A DNA stretch of 64,000 nt from Oceanicoccus sp. KOV_DT_Chl. Its GTDB lineage: Bacteria > Pseudomonadota > Gammaproteobacteria > Pseudomonadales > Dasaniaceae. The notes beneath the pieces are model-generated. The model saw nothing but the letters and a program-made list of their open reading frames with translations. It had not been told where the DNA came from and ran no database searches. Below are positions 18,333 through 26,621 of this stretch, one piece after another; positions within the stretch are counted from its first letter, which is position 1; each line of letters begins with the position of its first letter. Where the stretch lies: positions 620,001 through 684,000 of the forward strand of contig NZ_FQLF01000002.1 of the NCBI RefSeq assembly GCF_900120175.1, given 5' to 3'. Position numbers and translations under genes: made by a program.

Positions 18333-19610
18333 ATGACTTTAACCGGTGAAATTTTTGTAGAAAACATGTCCGCTGCTGAGCGAGACCGTGCCGCCATGGT
18401 GGAGCGGGTATTACCTGCTTTGCGTGATCATGCCGATGACGTTGATAAAGCCGGAGAGTTTTACATGCCCCATGTAAAAACTCTCAGCAATGCGGGATTA
18501 CTCGGCTTAATGGTACCGGAGCAATATGGCGGTCTGGGAGGCGGCTTACGTGACCTATGCGCAGCGACATTCGCCATGGGCAGCGCTTGCCCGTCTACTG
18601 CACTGTGCTATTACTTCCAGTGTTCCGCCACTTCACGCGGCACGCTGCTATTAAAGGCTTTAGAACAAAACTTATTTAATGCCGAAGAAGCAGCCAAAGT
18701 CACCCAATGGGCAGAGCTACTGCTCAACTTGATAGGCCGTGAAGGCAAGTGGATGGGGAACTTCACCAGTGAAAATGTCAAAACCGAAAAAGCCAAAATC
18801 ACGGTAGAAACTGTTGCTTCAAAAGTCGATGGCGGCTATCAACTTAACGGCGTGAAATCGTTTGCCTGTGCCTATGGTGTGGCTGATTATTATTTGGTGA
18901 CGGCAAACCTGGAAGGCCATGATGATATCGATGGCATGTGTACGTTTATTGTCGATAGTAGCAGTGCCGGTTTGGACCGTCGGATCAAATGGGATGCTCT
19001 GGGTATGCGCGGCAGTGCCACTGACGGCTTGGTGATGAAAGATGTCTTTGTCAGTGATGAGTACTCACTACCGATTGTCGGTGCGTTTAAAAAATCCATG
19101 GATATGAGCCGCGGCTCTTTTGTCGGTAATCAAATGGCGGGCGGCGCGGTCTATCTCGGCATCGCCTATTCGGTATATGAATATATTCTCGACCAACTAA
19201 AAACCAAAACCTTTAAAGATACCGGCAAGCCCTATGGCACTGGCCCAATGTACCAGCAGCTACTGGGTGAAATGATGACCGACCTGCATACTGCCATGCT
19301 CTGGTTGCGCCGACAGTTGGAATTGGAAACCGCCGAGCCACCGTTATTGCCGAAAGATGAGGTCGTCAAACTCTGGCGCTTATGCAAAGGGCAAGTAGCC
19401 GAATCAGGGTTCAAACTCGCCACCAATGCATTGAAAGCGGCCGGCACCGGCGGCGCCTTAAGCAGCAGCTTAACCAACCGCGCTATTCGTGAGATGGCGA
19501 TGGGGATTGTACAAGCGTATCCCGCTGAACGCGGAAAATTGGATGCCGCCAATACGGAAATTATCGGTAGCGGTGAAACGTTATTTGCCGGGCATAAAAA
19601 GAGTGCTTAA
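18333..19610 (+). CDS. Acyl-CoA dehydrogenase-fold flavoprotein
   Basis: The 425-residue protein has the acyl-CoA dehydrogenase domain order. The N-terminal helical part contains LSNAGLLGLMVPEQYGG, the middle beta domain contains LNGVKSFACAYGVADYYLVT and WDALGMRGSATDGLVMKDVF, and the C-terminal helical domain follows. The usual catalytic Glu region near the C-terminus is not evident. That fits flavin-dependent monooxygenases and other non-dehydrogenase members as well as true dehydrogenases. A second ATG lies 10 codons downstream. The gene follows the RCCR-like gene by 90 bp and probably shares its transcript, so its job may be flavin chemistry on the same substrate. Confidence 0.78.
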   Translation: MTLTGEIFVENMSAAERDRAAMVERVLPALRDHADDVDKAGEFYMPHVKTLSNAGLLGLMVPEQYGGLGGGLRDLCAATFAMGSACPSTALCYYFQCSATSRGTLLLKALEQNLFNAEEAAKVTQWAELLLNLIGREGKWMGNFTSENVKTEKAKITVETVASKVDGGYQLNGVKSFACAYGVADYYLVTANLEGHDDIDGMCTFIVDSSSAGLDRRIKWDALGMRGSATDGLVMKDVFVSDEYSLPIVGAFKKSMDMSRGSFVGNQMAGGAVYLGIAYSVYEYILDQLKTKTFKDTGKPYGTGPMYQQLLGEMMTDLHTAMLWLRRQLELETAEPPLLPKDEVVKLWRLCKGQVAESGFKLATNALKAAGTGGALSSSLTNRAIREMAMGIVQAYPAERGKLDAANTEIIGSGETLFAGHKKSA

Positions 19611-19626
19611 TAATAGTCACTAACAA

Positions 19627-19664
19627 GTTGGCATTGAGGTTAACTTAAGGAGCTCAATGCCAAC
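19627..19664 (+). terminator. Perfect 12-bp-stem hairpin after the flavoprotein gene
   Basis: GTTGGCATTGAG and CTCAATGCCAAC form a perfect stem with a 14-base loop, 17 bp after the stop at 19610. It lacks a T tract on the plus strand, so it may be a weak terminator or an RNA-stabilising hairpin. Confidence 0.5.
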
Positions 19665-19898
19665 ATGAAAGTATTTAAAACCACCTCAATCAATCCAGCC
19701 CCCTACAACAGACCCACTTGAGCGTCTAAGGCAGCTGTATTCGTGGTGAAATCACTACTAATCAAAACAAGCACCCTTGAAAAAGCTCCCCACCGCTATT
19801 AATACTGCCTTATTTTCACTATCATTATTTGCAGATTGATATTTTCCAAGATAGAATCCAAGTCAGACTGAATAAAAAAACAATAAGGAAGTTGAACA

Positions 19899-20615
19899 AT
19901 GAAAAGAATCTCTTTCGTTACAATTATTGCATTATTCCTAAGCAGCCAATCTCTAGCGACCACCTATTACGTTACCTCTCAATTAACCGATGCCGCTGTG
20001 TTTGCGGATTACACTCGACAAGACTATGCCACTGACTGGAATGTTTCGGGTACCGTTTCAATCACCACAAACGAAGATGGCAGTTATATTATTGATGAGG
20101 ACCAAACGGGTCACAGTATCAATCTCACTGGAAGTCAGTACGTGCAACTGCACGCAACGGGTGAAATGCGGCTGGACTTCAACCTGTCTGGGCAAGCTAA
20201 AGAAACAGGCGTCATCTTTGATCGAGGAACAGTTCCAGTTTATGTTAATGATGTGATCTATGATGCATGGGATGCTACAGCTAATCCCGTTGATTTTTCC
20301 AATGAAAGCGCTTACTCAACCAAAGCAGGCTTACAATTTTCAGATGGAAATATCGATGAGACAGGTATCATTACGATTGATCTGCCAGGCGTGCCTGCCC
20401 CCTATTATGTGAATATCAACCAAGCTATTGGTGGTGGAGATGGTTATTGGGGCTGGAACTTGCATTGGTTTATGGAGGGTACTTTGACACTGACTGAAGA
20501 GCCGCGCTATTCATTTCAGCGATCAGTATTTACTTCTCAAGTGCCAATTCCGGCGAGCATCTGGTTGTTCAACATTTCGCTCATTGGCCTGGCAGCAGTA
20601 AAACGAAAAAACTAA
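19899..20615 (+). CDS. Secreted protein with VPLPA-type PEP-CTERM tail
   Basis: The 238-residue product has a signal peptide (residues 1-20, cut after SLA). A beta-rich body follows with no recognised enzyme motif. The C-terminus reads VPIPASIWLFNISLIGLAAV then KRKN, the exosortase sorting tail. AATAAGGAAG precedes the ATG. Its stop codon overlaps the stop of the convergent globin gene by three bases. Cargo function is unknown. Confidence 0.7.
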   Translation: MKRISFVTIIALFLSSQSLATTYYVTSQLTDAAVFADYTRQDYATDWNVSGTVSITTNEDGSYIIDEDQTGHSINLTGSQYVQLHATGEMRLDFNLSGQAKETGVIFDRGTVPVYVNDVIYDAWDATANPVDFSNESAYSTKAGLQFSDGNIDETGIITIDLPGVPAPYYVNINQAIGGGDGYWGWNLHWFMEGTLTLTEEPRYSFQRSVFTSQVPIPASIWLFNISLIGLAAVKRKN

Positions 20616-21025
20616 TATCGTGACTGCATAAACTCAATTGCCGGGCGCATAAACTCCCGCCAAACGAAATCAACCCGTTGATCAAACTGGGGATCACATT
20701 CGCTGACTGCTTGCACCATACTATCAATCCACAACTGATAATATTCCGGTTTAATGTCCAGCGTATCGCGATTATGGTATTGAGCAATTCTCTCTAAATA
20801 CGCGGCCGCTTCAGCTTGAACATCTGCTGCCACCATCGCCATATAAAAAGAGGTTTTCAATGCACGGATCTGATGATGCATATCACTGCTAGCAAACTTT
20901 GCGGCGATATCAGGTGATGACTCAGAAAAAATTTGATAAAACCGACCGAGAAACTTCGATGCGTTACCACATCGCTCCAGACTATCGTTAAATTCTGCCA
21001 CTATCTCTTCAGTCAATGGTTTCAT
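20612..21025 (-). CDS. Single-domain bacterial globin
   Basis: From the ATG at 21025 the protein has 137 residues and a globin layout. It has the N-terminal helix FNDSLERCGNASKFLGRFYQ, a CD-corner Phe in AAKFASSD, and a proximal-His region with His84 in IAQYHNRDTLDIKPEYYQLW. The KPEYY motif follows that histidine as in Vitreoscilla-type globins. There is no reductase or sensor domain. Globins of this type bind O2 or NO. The preferred start is preceded by AGGGGA; a TTG at 21046 would add seven residues. It lies 24 bp downstream of a racemase-fold gene on the same strand, so it may protect or feed the oxygenase chemistry nearby. Confidence 0.72.
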   Translation of the reverse strand: MKPLTEEIVAEFNDSLERCGNASKFLGRFYQIFSESSPDIAAKFASSDMHHQIRALKTSFYMAMVAADVQAEAAAYLERIAQYHNRDTLDIKPEYYQLWIDSMVQAVSECDPQFDQRVDFVWREFMRPAIEFMQSRY

Positions 21026-21049
21026 CACATCCCCTGTATTAACCAATAA

Positions 21050-21871
21050 TTAAAACTCTTCTAGCAAGCGCCCTTTACCCACGATCCTGTCATTAATGCC
21101 ACAAGCTCTTAATGCATGCCAGGCCGTCACTAAATTAATCGACAAGCAAGGCTTGCCAAGTGTGTGTTCCAGCGTTGGAAATATATCCGCCGTAGAAAGA
21201 TTGGTTCCCGCTTGCACAATAACATCTACATCATCAGCGTCTACCGTTTTTACCGCATCTAACACCGCTGAAATAGGTGATCGCGCAATTTCCCAAGCGT
21301 TGGCACGACACAAGCCTTGAACTTTATTGACTTCAAAACCCATATCATTAAAAAACAATTCGACATTTTGATCCCCAATCGGCGGATAAGGATCAATCAC
21401 GCCAATTTTTTTCGCACCAAAAGCTCGCAATGCTTCAACAATAGCACCGGCACCAGAGGTGAGGCCAATATCGCGGTCATAGGTCATCCCACCTTCAGGA
21501 TCTATAGTTTTCCATTTTTCAATGTCATCCCGTATACGTTTTTCAAATTCGATATTACCGCTCTCGCCACCCCAAAACGTTTCAGCCGACATACCCAACA
21601 TCAAATGATGAATATCCGCCGCCATACCGTTGCGCACAGCCAAAGGGAGTTCGGGGCGGATACCTTCCAAAAAACGCTCAAAGGCATTATCCACACCATC
21701 ACCAGCCTGCTCACCATCGGCCTCCCAGTTTGGAGAAGACACCCAGAACCGGCTAGGGTGCCAAGTCACCCCGGGGAGATTAAGATTCTGCAAGTCGTAT
21801 TCAACACCGGTATTAGTAGCGGGAATTAACACCCCTATTCGCGCGCGCTGAGCTAATTGAATATTATCCAT
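21050..21871 (-). CDS. Maleate isomerase/arylmalonate decarboxylase-like protein lacking catalytic cysteines
   Basis: The 273-residue protein belongs to the Asp/Glu/hydantoin racemase superfamily, closest to the maleate isomerase and arylmalonate decarboxylase group: RIGVLIPATNTGVEYDL, KKIGVIDPYPPIGDQN, and C-terminal GKPCLSINLVTAWHALRACG. The two positions that hold Cys in maleate isomerases appear changed: GMSAETFWGG near residues 93-102 (Met94) and VQAGTNLS near residue 222 (Gly). The classical Cys-based chemistry is therefore not available. It is a paralogue of the gene at 23158-23984 and flanks the same FAD monooxygenase. Confidence 0.78.
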   Translation of the reverse strand: MDNIQLAQRARIGVLIPATNTGVEYDLQNLNLPGVTWHPSRFWVSSPNWEADGEQAGDGVDNAFERFLEGIRPELPLAVRNGMAADIHHLMLGMSAETFWGGESGNIEFEKRIRDDIEKWKTIDPEGGMTYDRDIGLTSGAGAIVEALRAFGAKKIGVIDPYPPIGDQNVELFFNDMGFEVNKVQGLCRANAWEIARSPISAVLDAVKTVDADDVDVIVQAGTNLSTADIFPTLEHTLGKPCLSINLVTAWHALRACGINDRIVGKGRLLEEF

Positions 21872-21898
21872 TGTTGTTTATTCCTCTTAACGTGTCAC

Positions 21899-23104
21899 TT
21901 AAGCCGCGTGCGACTGTTCAATACGATGATCCAGCATTGAAGCACGCAATAAATAAGCTCTGGCCTGCGCGGGATCAGTAGCCATTGCTTTCATCGCCTC
22001 GTTGCGCTTGGCCCGATCTTCGGCTTCAGTTAACACCAGGTCTGAATAATTTTTTGCTGCTTTTTGTTGCACCATATTTTTATGGTAATCCCGGCGAGCT
22101 ATAGAATATTCATCCAGCGCAGCGTCAGCACCGCCCTGCAATACACTGATTAATTTCTCCGCTAACATCACTGCGTCCTGCACGCCGCTATTCAAGCCCT
22201 GCCCACCGGTAGGGTTATTCAAGTGCGCAGCATCGCCCGCCAAACAGACCCTACCCACACGGAATGTTTCAGCCGCTCGCTGTAAAACACTGTAGTAATT
22301 AACGACTTTAATATTGTATTGATAATCCTTGCCTACCACTTTTTCCAAGCGGCGACGACAGGATTCCTCTGATTTGAGGTCCGAGGTATCCACATCAGGC
22401 GGAATACGGAAAATAGTTCGAGTCATGGTGGGCAGTTCCATGCAGATGATCCATTCTTCCGGGTCATAAAAATATGCGACAGGGCCAATATCAGGATAGA
22501 TCGCCGGCAAATCGATATCCGTCCCAATCAACAAAAACCGATCTTCATAGACACTGACTTCAGGAAACTTGATATCTAACTGAATTCTGGCTGGACTGCG
22601 CGGACCATCACAGGCACATAAATACTGCCCCTCTACCACCAATTCTTTACCACTCGGCGTATCGACATATAAGGTCACTGATTCACCGTGATCCTCAAAC
22701 CTTAATGAAGCATGCGCCATATGTACCCGCACATTGCCGGTTTCCAACGCGGCGGGTAATAACTCACGGGTGATAATATTTTGTGGGCACTGCAAGCGGA
22801 AAGGAAATTTTGTATCCGCTTCGATCAGTGAGTAATCAAAACTCGCTACACATTCCTCAGTACCGCGTTCATAAAATTTTAGCGTGCTGGATTTTTTACC
22901 TTTGGCAATAATGCGATCCGCAACACCCAGCTGATCCCAAAACTCCAACGTCGAAGCATGAATGGTGCTGGCTCGAATTTCATCAGCCAGCTCTGCTTCA
23001 GCTTCGAACACCTCTACTTGATAGCCCGCCTTTCCCAAGGCCAAGGCCAATGTCAAACCAGTCGGCCCAGCCCCGGAAATTAATATTGGTAATTCACTAG
23101 TCAT
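21899..23104 (-). CDS. Class A FAD-dependent aromatic monooxygenase (UbiH/MhpA-like)
   Basis: The 401-residue protein has the p-hydroxybenzoate hydroxylase-type layout: an N-terminal Rossmann GAGPTGLTLALALGKAGYQV binding FAD, CACDGPRSPAR (the DG fingerprint), and GDAAHLNNPTGGQGLNSGVQ contacting FAD ribityl and the substrate side. Such enzymes insert one oxygen into phenolic or similar rings using NAD(P)H and O2. There is no signal peptide. It lies between two racemase-fold paralogues on the same strand with gaps of 27 and 53 bp, so the three genes and the globin very probably form one operon. The substrate is unknown. Confidence 0.85.
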   Translation of the reverse strand: MTSELPILISGAGPTGLTLALALGKAGYQVEVFEAEAELADEIRASTIHASTLEFWDQLGVADRIIAKGKKSSTLKFYERGTEECVASFDYSLIEADTKFPFRLQCPQNIITRELLPAALETGNVRVHMAHASLRFEDHGESVTLYVDTPSGKELVVEGQYLCACDGPRSPARIQLDIKFPEVSVYEDRFLLIGTDIDLPAIYPDIGPVAYFYDPEEWIICMELPTMTRTIFRIPPDVDTSDLKSEESCRRRLEKVVGKDYQYNIKVVNYYSVLQRAAETFRVGRVCLAGDAAHLNNPTGGQGLNSGVQDAVMLAEKLISVLQGGADAALDEYSIARRDYHKNMVQQKAAKNYSDLVLTEAEDRAKRNEAMKAMATDPAQARAYLLRASMLDHRIEQSHAA

Positions 23105-23157
23105 TATTTACCCCTTTGTTTAAACATTGCGCTGAAGTATTGAGACGCTCATTCAGA

Positions 23158-23984
23158 TTAAAACTCTTCGAACAGACGGCCCATATTATCGAATTGATCA
23201 TCCACTCCACAGGCGCGTAAAGCATGCCAGCAACACGCGGTATTAATGGAGATACAGGGTTTACCCAACCATTTTTCCAAAGTGGGAAATGTGAGCGCGG
23301 TTGATAAATTGGTACCAACTTGAATAACCGCGTCCACATCATCAGCATCAATTTGACGCACCACATCCATGACGCTGTCATTACCAAATTCTGGCGTCAG
23401 CGCAATGGCGTCAGTCGCATTGGCCGCCTTCAAGCCTGCAACATGCTTAACATCAAATCCCGACTCTTCAAAAAACTTGCGTACGTTTTTATCGCCGATA
23501 GGCTGATAAGGGCCCAGCACCGCAATTTTTTTAATGTTATGACCAACCGATTGATAAGCTGCAATCGCTGCATTAACGGCATTTGCTCCGGTAGTTAAGC
23601 CCAGATCACCGCACAACGATTGAATGTGCTCAACAAAACCGTCATTACCTTCAACACCTCCCCAAAAGGTTTCTGCTGACATCCCCATCATGATGTGATC
23701 CGGCTTACAGGTCAGCACATCTCGCACTGCATTGGGCACCGTACCGCGCAGCAACTCTAAAAATTTCACAAAATTTTCATCGTCACTCAAATCAGGGTGT
23801 TCAATAAAGAAGCGGGCAAAATGCCAACTGACGCCGCGGGTAAAATACGCTGGCAATCATATTCAACCGAAATATTAGTCGATGGGATAATGACCCCAAT
23901 TTTGGCGCGATGGCCAACATAATTATCAAGAAATCCCCCAGTGCGCTGATCACGGTCACGGGTTTTGGAAAGGTCGATGGACAT
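23158..23984 (-). CDS. Second maleate isomerase/AMDase-like protein, frameshifted in this sequence
   Basis: Two overlapping frames (23984 to about 23840, then to 23158) join into a protein of about 275 residues, a paralogue of the protein encoded at 21050. The N-terminal frame has AKIGVIIPSTNISVEYDCQ and the second resumes with RGVSWHFARFFIEHPDL. Adding one base to the GGG run at 23838-23840 restores ILPRGVSWH, aligning with NLPGVTWH of the paralogue. Here too the Cys positions read GMSAETFWGG and VGTNLS. It is the first gene of the leftward operon. A real pseudogene is possible, but a sequencing error is likelier. Confidence 0.72.
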
Positions 23985-24309
23985 AAAGCTGCCTCTTTAT
24001 TTTTAATAATCGTACGACATACTCTATACGGCCTTCAAAAGGCATCTTTGATTTAGAACAACTTATTCAGTCAAGTTTTGCTAAGAATTGTGTTAACTGC
24101 ATTAATGATAAAAGACTGGTTTGCTTTAATAGTTTTGGAACTTACCCCAGCACATTTTATGGTTAAAAACTTGATCTATATAAAACATTTATGCTTTTTA
24201 GACTGAATCCTCTCCCGACCTGCCTCAAGTCAATTTCTTTCAATCCATTCAAACTTAAACTAGTCCCACTTATTACTCTTTACTTGAATAACACTTATCT
24301 GAGGTAACC
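23985..24309. other. 325-bp divergent intergenic region upstream of ompW
   Basis: No gene was seen. It separates the leftward racemase/monooxygenase operon from the rightward ompW gene, so it should hold both promoters. The only recognisable site is the FNR-like sequence at 24171. Confidence 0.4.
24171..24184 (+). promoter_or_regulatory. FNR-like site upstream of ompW
   Basis: TTGATCTATATAAA matches the FNR/Anr consensus TTGAT-N4-ATCAA at 9 of 10 positions and lies 126 bp before the ompW start. E. coli ompW is known to be FNR-regulated, and an fnr gene is present at 34685. Confidence 0.4.
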
Positions 24310-25008
24310 ATGGAAAAAAATAGATTAGTTAAGGCAATATCGGCAGCTATAGTAGCGATAACGCTACCCTGCGCTAGCAACGCCCATGAGCAAGGAGACT
24401 GGGTTGTACGAGTGGGGCTAGCAGCAGTAACACCCGATGAAAGCAGTAGTACTATTAGCACTACTGCTACTGGTCCACTGCCTGGCACCGAAGCCAGTGT
24501 CGATAACGACACTCAACTAGGCCTTAATATTGTTTATATGTGGAGTGATAATATTGGTATTGAACTACTGGCAGCCAGTCCGTTTGAACATGATATCCAA
24601 GCCAAAGGGCTGGACCAATATCTGGCAGTTGGCAGCAGCATTGATCTGGGCAGCACCAAGCACCTACCTCCGACCTTAAGTGCCCAATATTATTTCGGCA
24701 ATAAAAATTCGCAGATCAGGCCTTATGTTGGTATCGGCATTAACTACACCACTTTTTTTGGCGAGGATTTAAGTAGCGATGCCGAAGCAGCACTGGCTGC
24801 TGACAATTTAAAACTGGATGACTCAGTGGGGCTTGCCACGCAGGCAGGTGTTGACTGGATCCTTGACGATCAATGGCTCCTCAACGCTTCGGTTTGGCAT
24901 ATGGATATTGATACCGAAGCCAGTTTTGATTCAGCACTTGGGGAAGTGAATGTAGACGTTGATATCGACCCCTGGGCTTATATGATCTCCATCGGCTATA
25001 CCTTCTAA
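24310..25008 (+). CDS. ompW: OmpW/AlkL family outer membrane protein
   Basis: The 232-residue protein has a signal peptide (residues 1-25, cut after SNA). The OmpW beta-barrel pattern follows: WVVRVGLAAVTPDESS, NIGIELLAASPFEHDI, the family block TKHLPPTLSAQYYFG, RPYVGIGINYTTFF, and a C-terminal aromatic residue (YTF). OmpW and AlkL form 8-stranded channels for small hydrophobic molecules. Next to oxygenase genes it could bring a hydrophobic substrate across the outer membrane. GAGGTAACC precedes the ATG and a strong terminator follows. Confidence 0.88.
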   Translation: MEKNRLVKAISAAIVAITLPCASNAHEQGDWVVRVGLAAVTPDESSSTISTTATGPLPGTEASVDNDTQLGLNIVYMWSDNIGIELLAASPFEHDIQAKGLDQYLAVGSSIDLGSTKHLPPTLSAQYYFGNKNSQIRPYVGIGINYTTFFGEDLSSDAEAALAADNLKLDDSVGLATQAGVDWILDDQWLLNASVWHMDIDTEASFDSALGEVNVDVDIDPWAYMISIGYTF

Positions 25009-25022
25009 CAAAACCAGAATAC

Positions 25023-25053
25023 AAAAAAACGCCGCAAATGCGGCGTTTTTTTT
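25023..25053 (+). terminator. Intrinsic terminator after ompW
   Basis: ACGCCGCA and TGCGGCGT form a perfect 8-bp stem with loop AA. The stem is flanked by A7 and T8 runs, 14 bp after the ompW stop. It can also serve the convergent Yip1 gene. Confidence 0.9.
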
Positions 25054-25074
25054 GTAGTTGATCTACTTCAACTA

Positions 25075-25674
25075 TTAGTCAGTAAAATCCGGAGCTGCGC
25101 CCATATCCCATAAAATCACCGAGCCACCCATAATCATCATGAGTATCACCATACAAAACGCAATCACCGCACTGGAAAACAAAAAACCGCGTTCTTCTGG
25201 TATCCCCATCACAATAGGTATCCCCAGATACAATAAATAGACTGCGTAAGACACTGCCGCCACACCAATCAATAAGTCCAGCCCGTAAACCGGGATAAAA
25301 CCAATCACCCCGGCTAAAAACAAGGGAGTTGCCGAAATACCAGCTACCGCAATCCCTTTTGCCGTACTGGAATCAGTGCCATAAGTTTTCGACATCCAGT
25401 GAATCATATAACCAATCGCACAAATGGAGACCACCATAGTTAAATAAAACAAGATGATAATCACTATCGCACTCTCACGCGTCAATTTTATCACTTCGCC
25501 GTCACCCACTTTCCAACCAATCGCAGTAGTCCCATAAAACCAGGCAATCGCCGGAATACAGGCTAGCAGTGCGGTATAGAAGACCGACCCGATTAATGGA
25601 AAACTTTGTCTATCTGCAATAGACTGCCACTGGCCTTTCGGGTGAAAAATCACGCCAAACATATTTGCAATCAT
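25075..25674 (-). CDS. Yip1 family integral membrane protein
   Basis: The 199-residue protein has about five hydrophobic helices and the Yip1-domain opening NMFGVIFHPKGQWQSIADRQ, which precedes the first helix in bacterial members. Function in bacteria is unknown. A GGAG-type ribosome-binding site lies before the ATG at 25674. It lies 43 bp beyond the SafE-like gene on the same strand and may be the last gene of the leftward cytochrome oxidase transcript. Confidence 0.8.
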   Translation of the reverse strand: MIANMFGVIFHPKGQWQSIADRQSFPLIGSVFYTALLACIPAIAWFYGTTAIGWKVGDGEVIKLTRESAIVIIILFYLTMVVSICAIGYMIHWMSKTYGTDSSTAKGIAVAGISATPLFLAGVIGFIPVYGLDLLIGVAAVSYAVYLLYLGIPIVMGIPEERGFLFSSAVIAFCMVILMMIMGGSVILWDMGAAPDFTD

Positions 25675-25717
25675 GATCTGCTCCTCTCGCTGACTTTTAT
25701 TATAGTGCGTCTAATCA

Positions 25718-26425
25718 CTAATGATGTTGATGTGGAGCAATATCTGCTCCTGCTTTAATGGTGCGATGGCCTGAATGCTGCAGCGGTGCTACCAACGTTA
25801 ATACGCCAAATATCATAATCAATACGCCAGCAGCCCAGCGAATTTTTTGCTGTCTAAACTGTTGCAACACTTTTTCACTAATAAACCCTACCGACAACAT
25901 GGCGGGCAACGTCCCGACGCCAAAGGCCAGCATAATCAGCGCAGACTGTCGCCAGTCTGCTGTGGCTAAGGCCCAACTTAGTGTCGAATAGACTAAGCCA
26001 CATGGCAGCAAGCCCCATAAAATTCCCAGCTGCAAGGCCTGCCGATGATTACTAATGGGTAAGACCTTAGCCGCTAAAGGCTGTATCATTCGCCAGAGTT
26101 TTGCTCCGGCCCGCTCTAACTGAGTTAAACCCATCCACCATTGGCTCACATACAAGCCCATAGCGACCATCAATACACCCGCCAGCACTCTTAACAACAC
26201 CGTAAACTGGGGCTGTGCCACCAGCAGTTGCTCACCTAGCAAACCCGTGACCGCCCCGATCAAGGTGTAAGTTACTAAACGGCCACAGTTATAGCTTAAC
26301 AAACGGCTAAAACGATTGTCGGATTGCACTCCAAGCACTGCAGCAATACCTCCACACATACCCAAACAATGAGTACTGCCTAAAAAGCCGATTAATAATG
26401 CGCTGACCAAGCTGAGCTCAGTCAT
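25718..26425 (-). CDS. SafE/TauE-like membrane protein of the cbb3 oxidase cluster
   Basis: From the ATG at 26425 the protein has 235 residues and six or so membrane helices. It opens with LLIGFLGSTHCLGMCGG, the Cys/His motif of the heavy-metal-handling SafE-like (COG2836) family found after ccoS. The C-terminus is His-rich (ADIAPHQHH). A role in copper handling for oxidase assembly is inferred from the motif and location. The start overlaps the ccoS stop in ATGACTGA, indicating translational coupling. Confidence 0.8.
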   Translation of the reverse strand: MTELSLVSALLIGFLGSTHCLGMCGGIAAVLGVQSDNRFSRLLSYNCGRLVTYTLIGAVTGLLGEQLLVAQPQFTVLLRVLAGVLMVAMGLYVSQWWMGLTQLERAGAKLWRMIQPLAAKVLPISNHRQALQLGILWGLLPCGLVYSTLSWALATADWRQSALIMLAFGVGTLPAMLSVGFISEKVLQQFRQQKIRWAAGVLIMIFGVLTLVAPLQHSGHRTIKAGADIAPHQHH

Positions 26426-26621
26426 CAGTATCGTCCGATTCTGTGCCAAGCCCCTGCTTTACTGGCGGCTTCACTGGCGGCACTTCCTCTTCAAATAAAA
26501 TACTGTGGGCAGCCGCATCCAAATCATCATACTGCTTATTGTCCACCGCCCAAAAAAACGCTTTAACCGCCAGCGCGACAAAACATAATGCGATAGGAAT
26601 CAAGATATATAAGCTATCCAT
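26418..26621 (-). CDS. ccoS: Cytochrome oxidase maturation protein CcoS
   Basis: The 67-residue protein has one N-terminal membrane helix (LYILIPIALCFVALAVKAFF) followed by WAVDNKQYDDLD, the conserved CcoS motif. CcoS is needed for cofactor insertion into cbb3 oxidase. The start overlaps the ccoI stop by 8 bp and the stop overlaps the SafE-like start, so the genes are translationally coupled. Confidence 0.92.
   Translation of the reverse strand: MDSLYILIPIALCFVALAVKAFFWAVDNKQYDDLDAAAHSILFEEEVPPVKPPVKQGLGTESDDTDD

Noticed and set aside
25058-25071. TTGATCTACTTCAA, a 9/10 FNR-like match
   Set aside because: It lies just after the ompW terminator and before the end of the convergent Yip1 gene, not near a promoter, and is part of a small hairpin.
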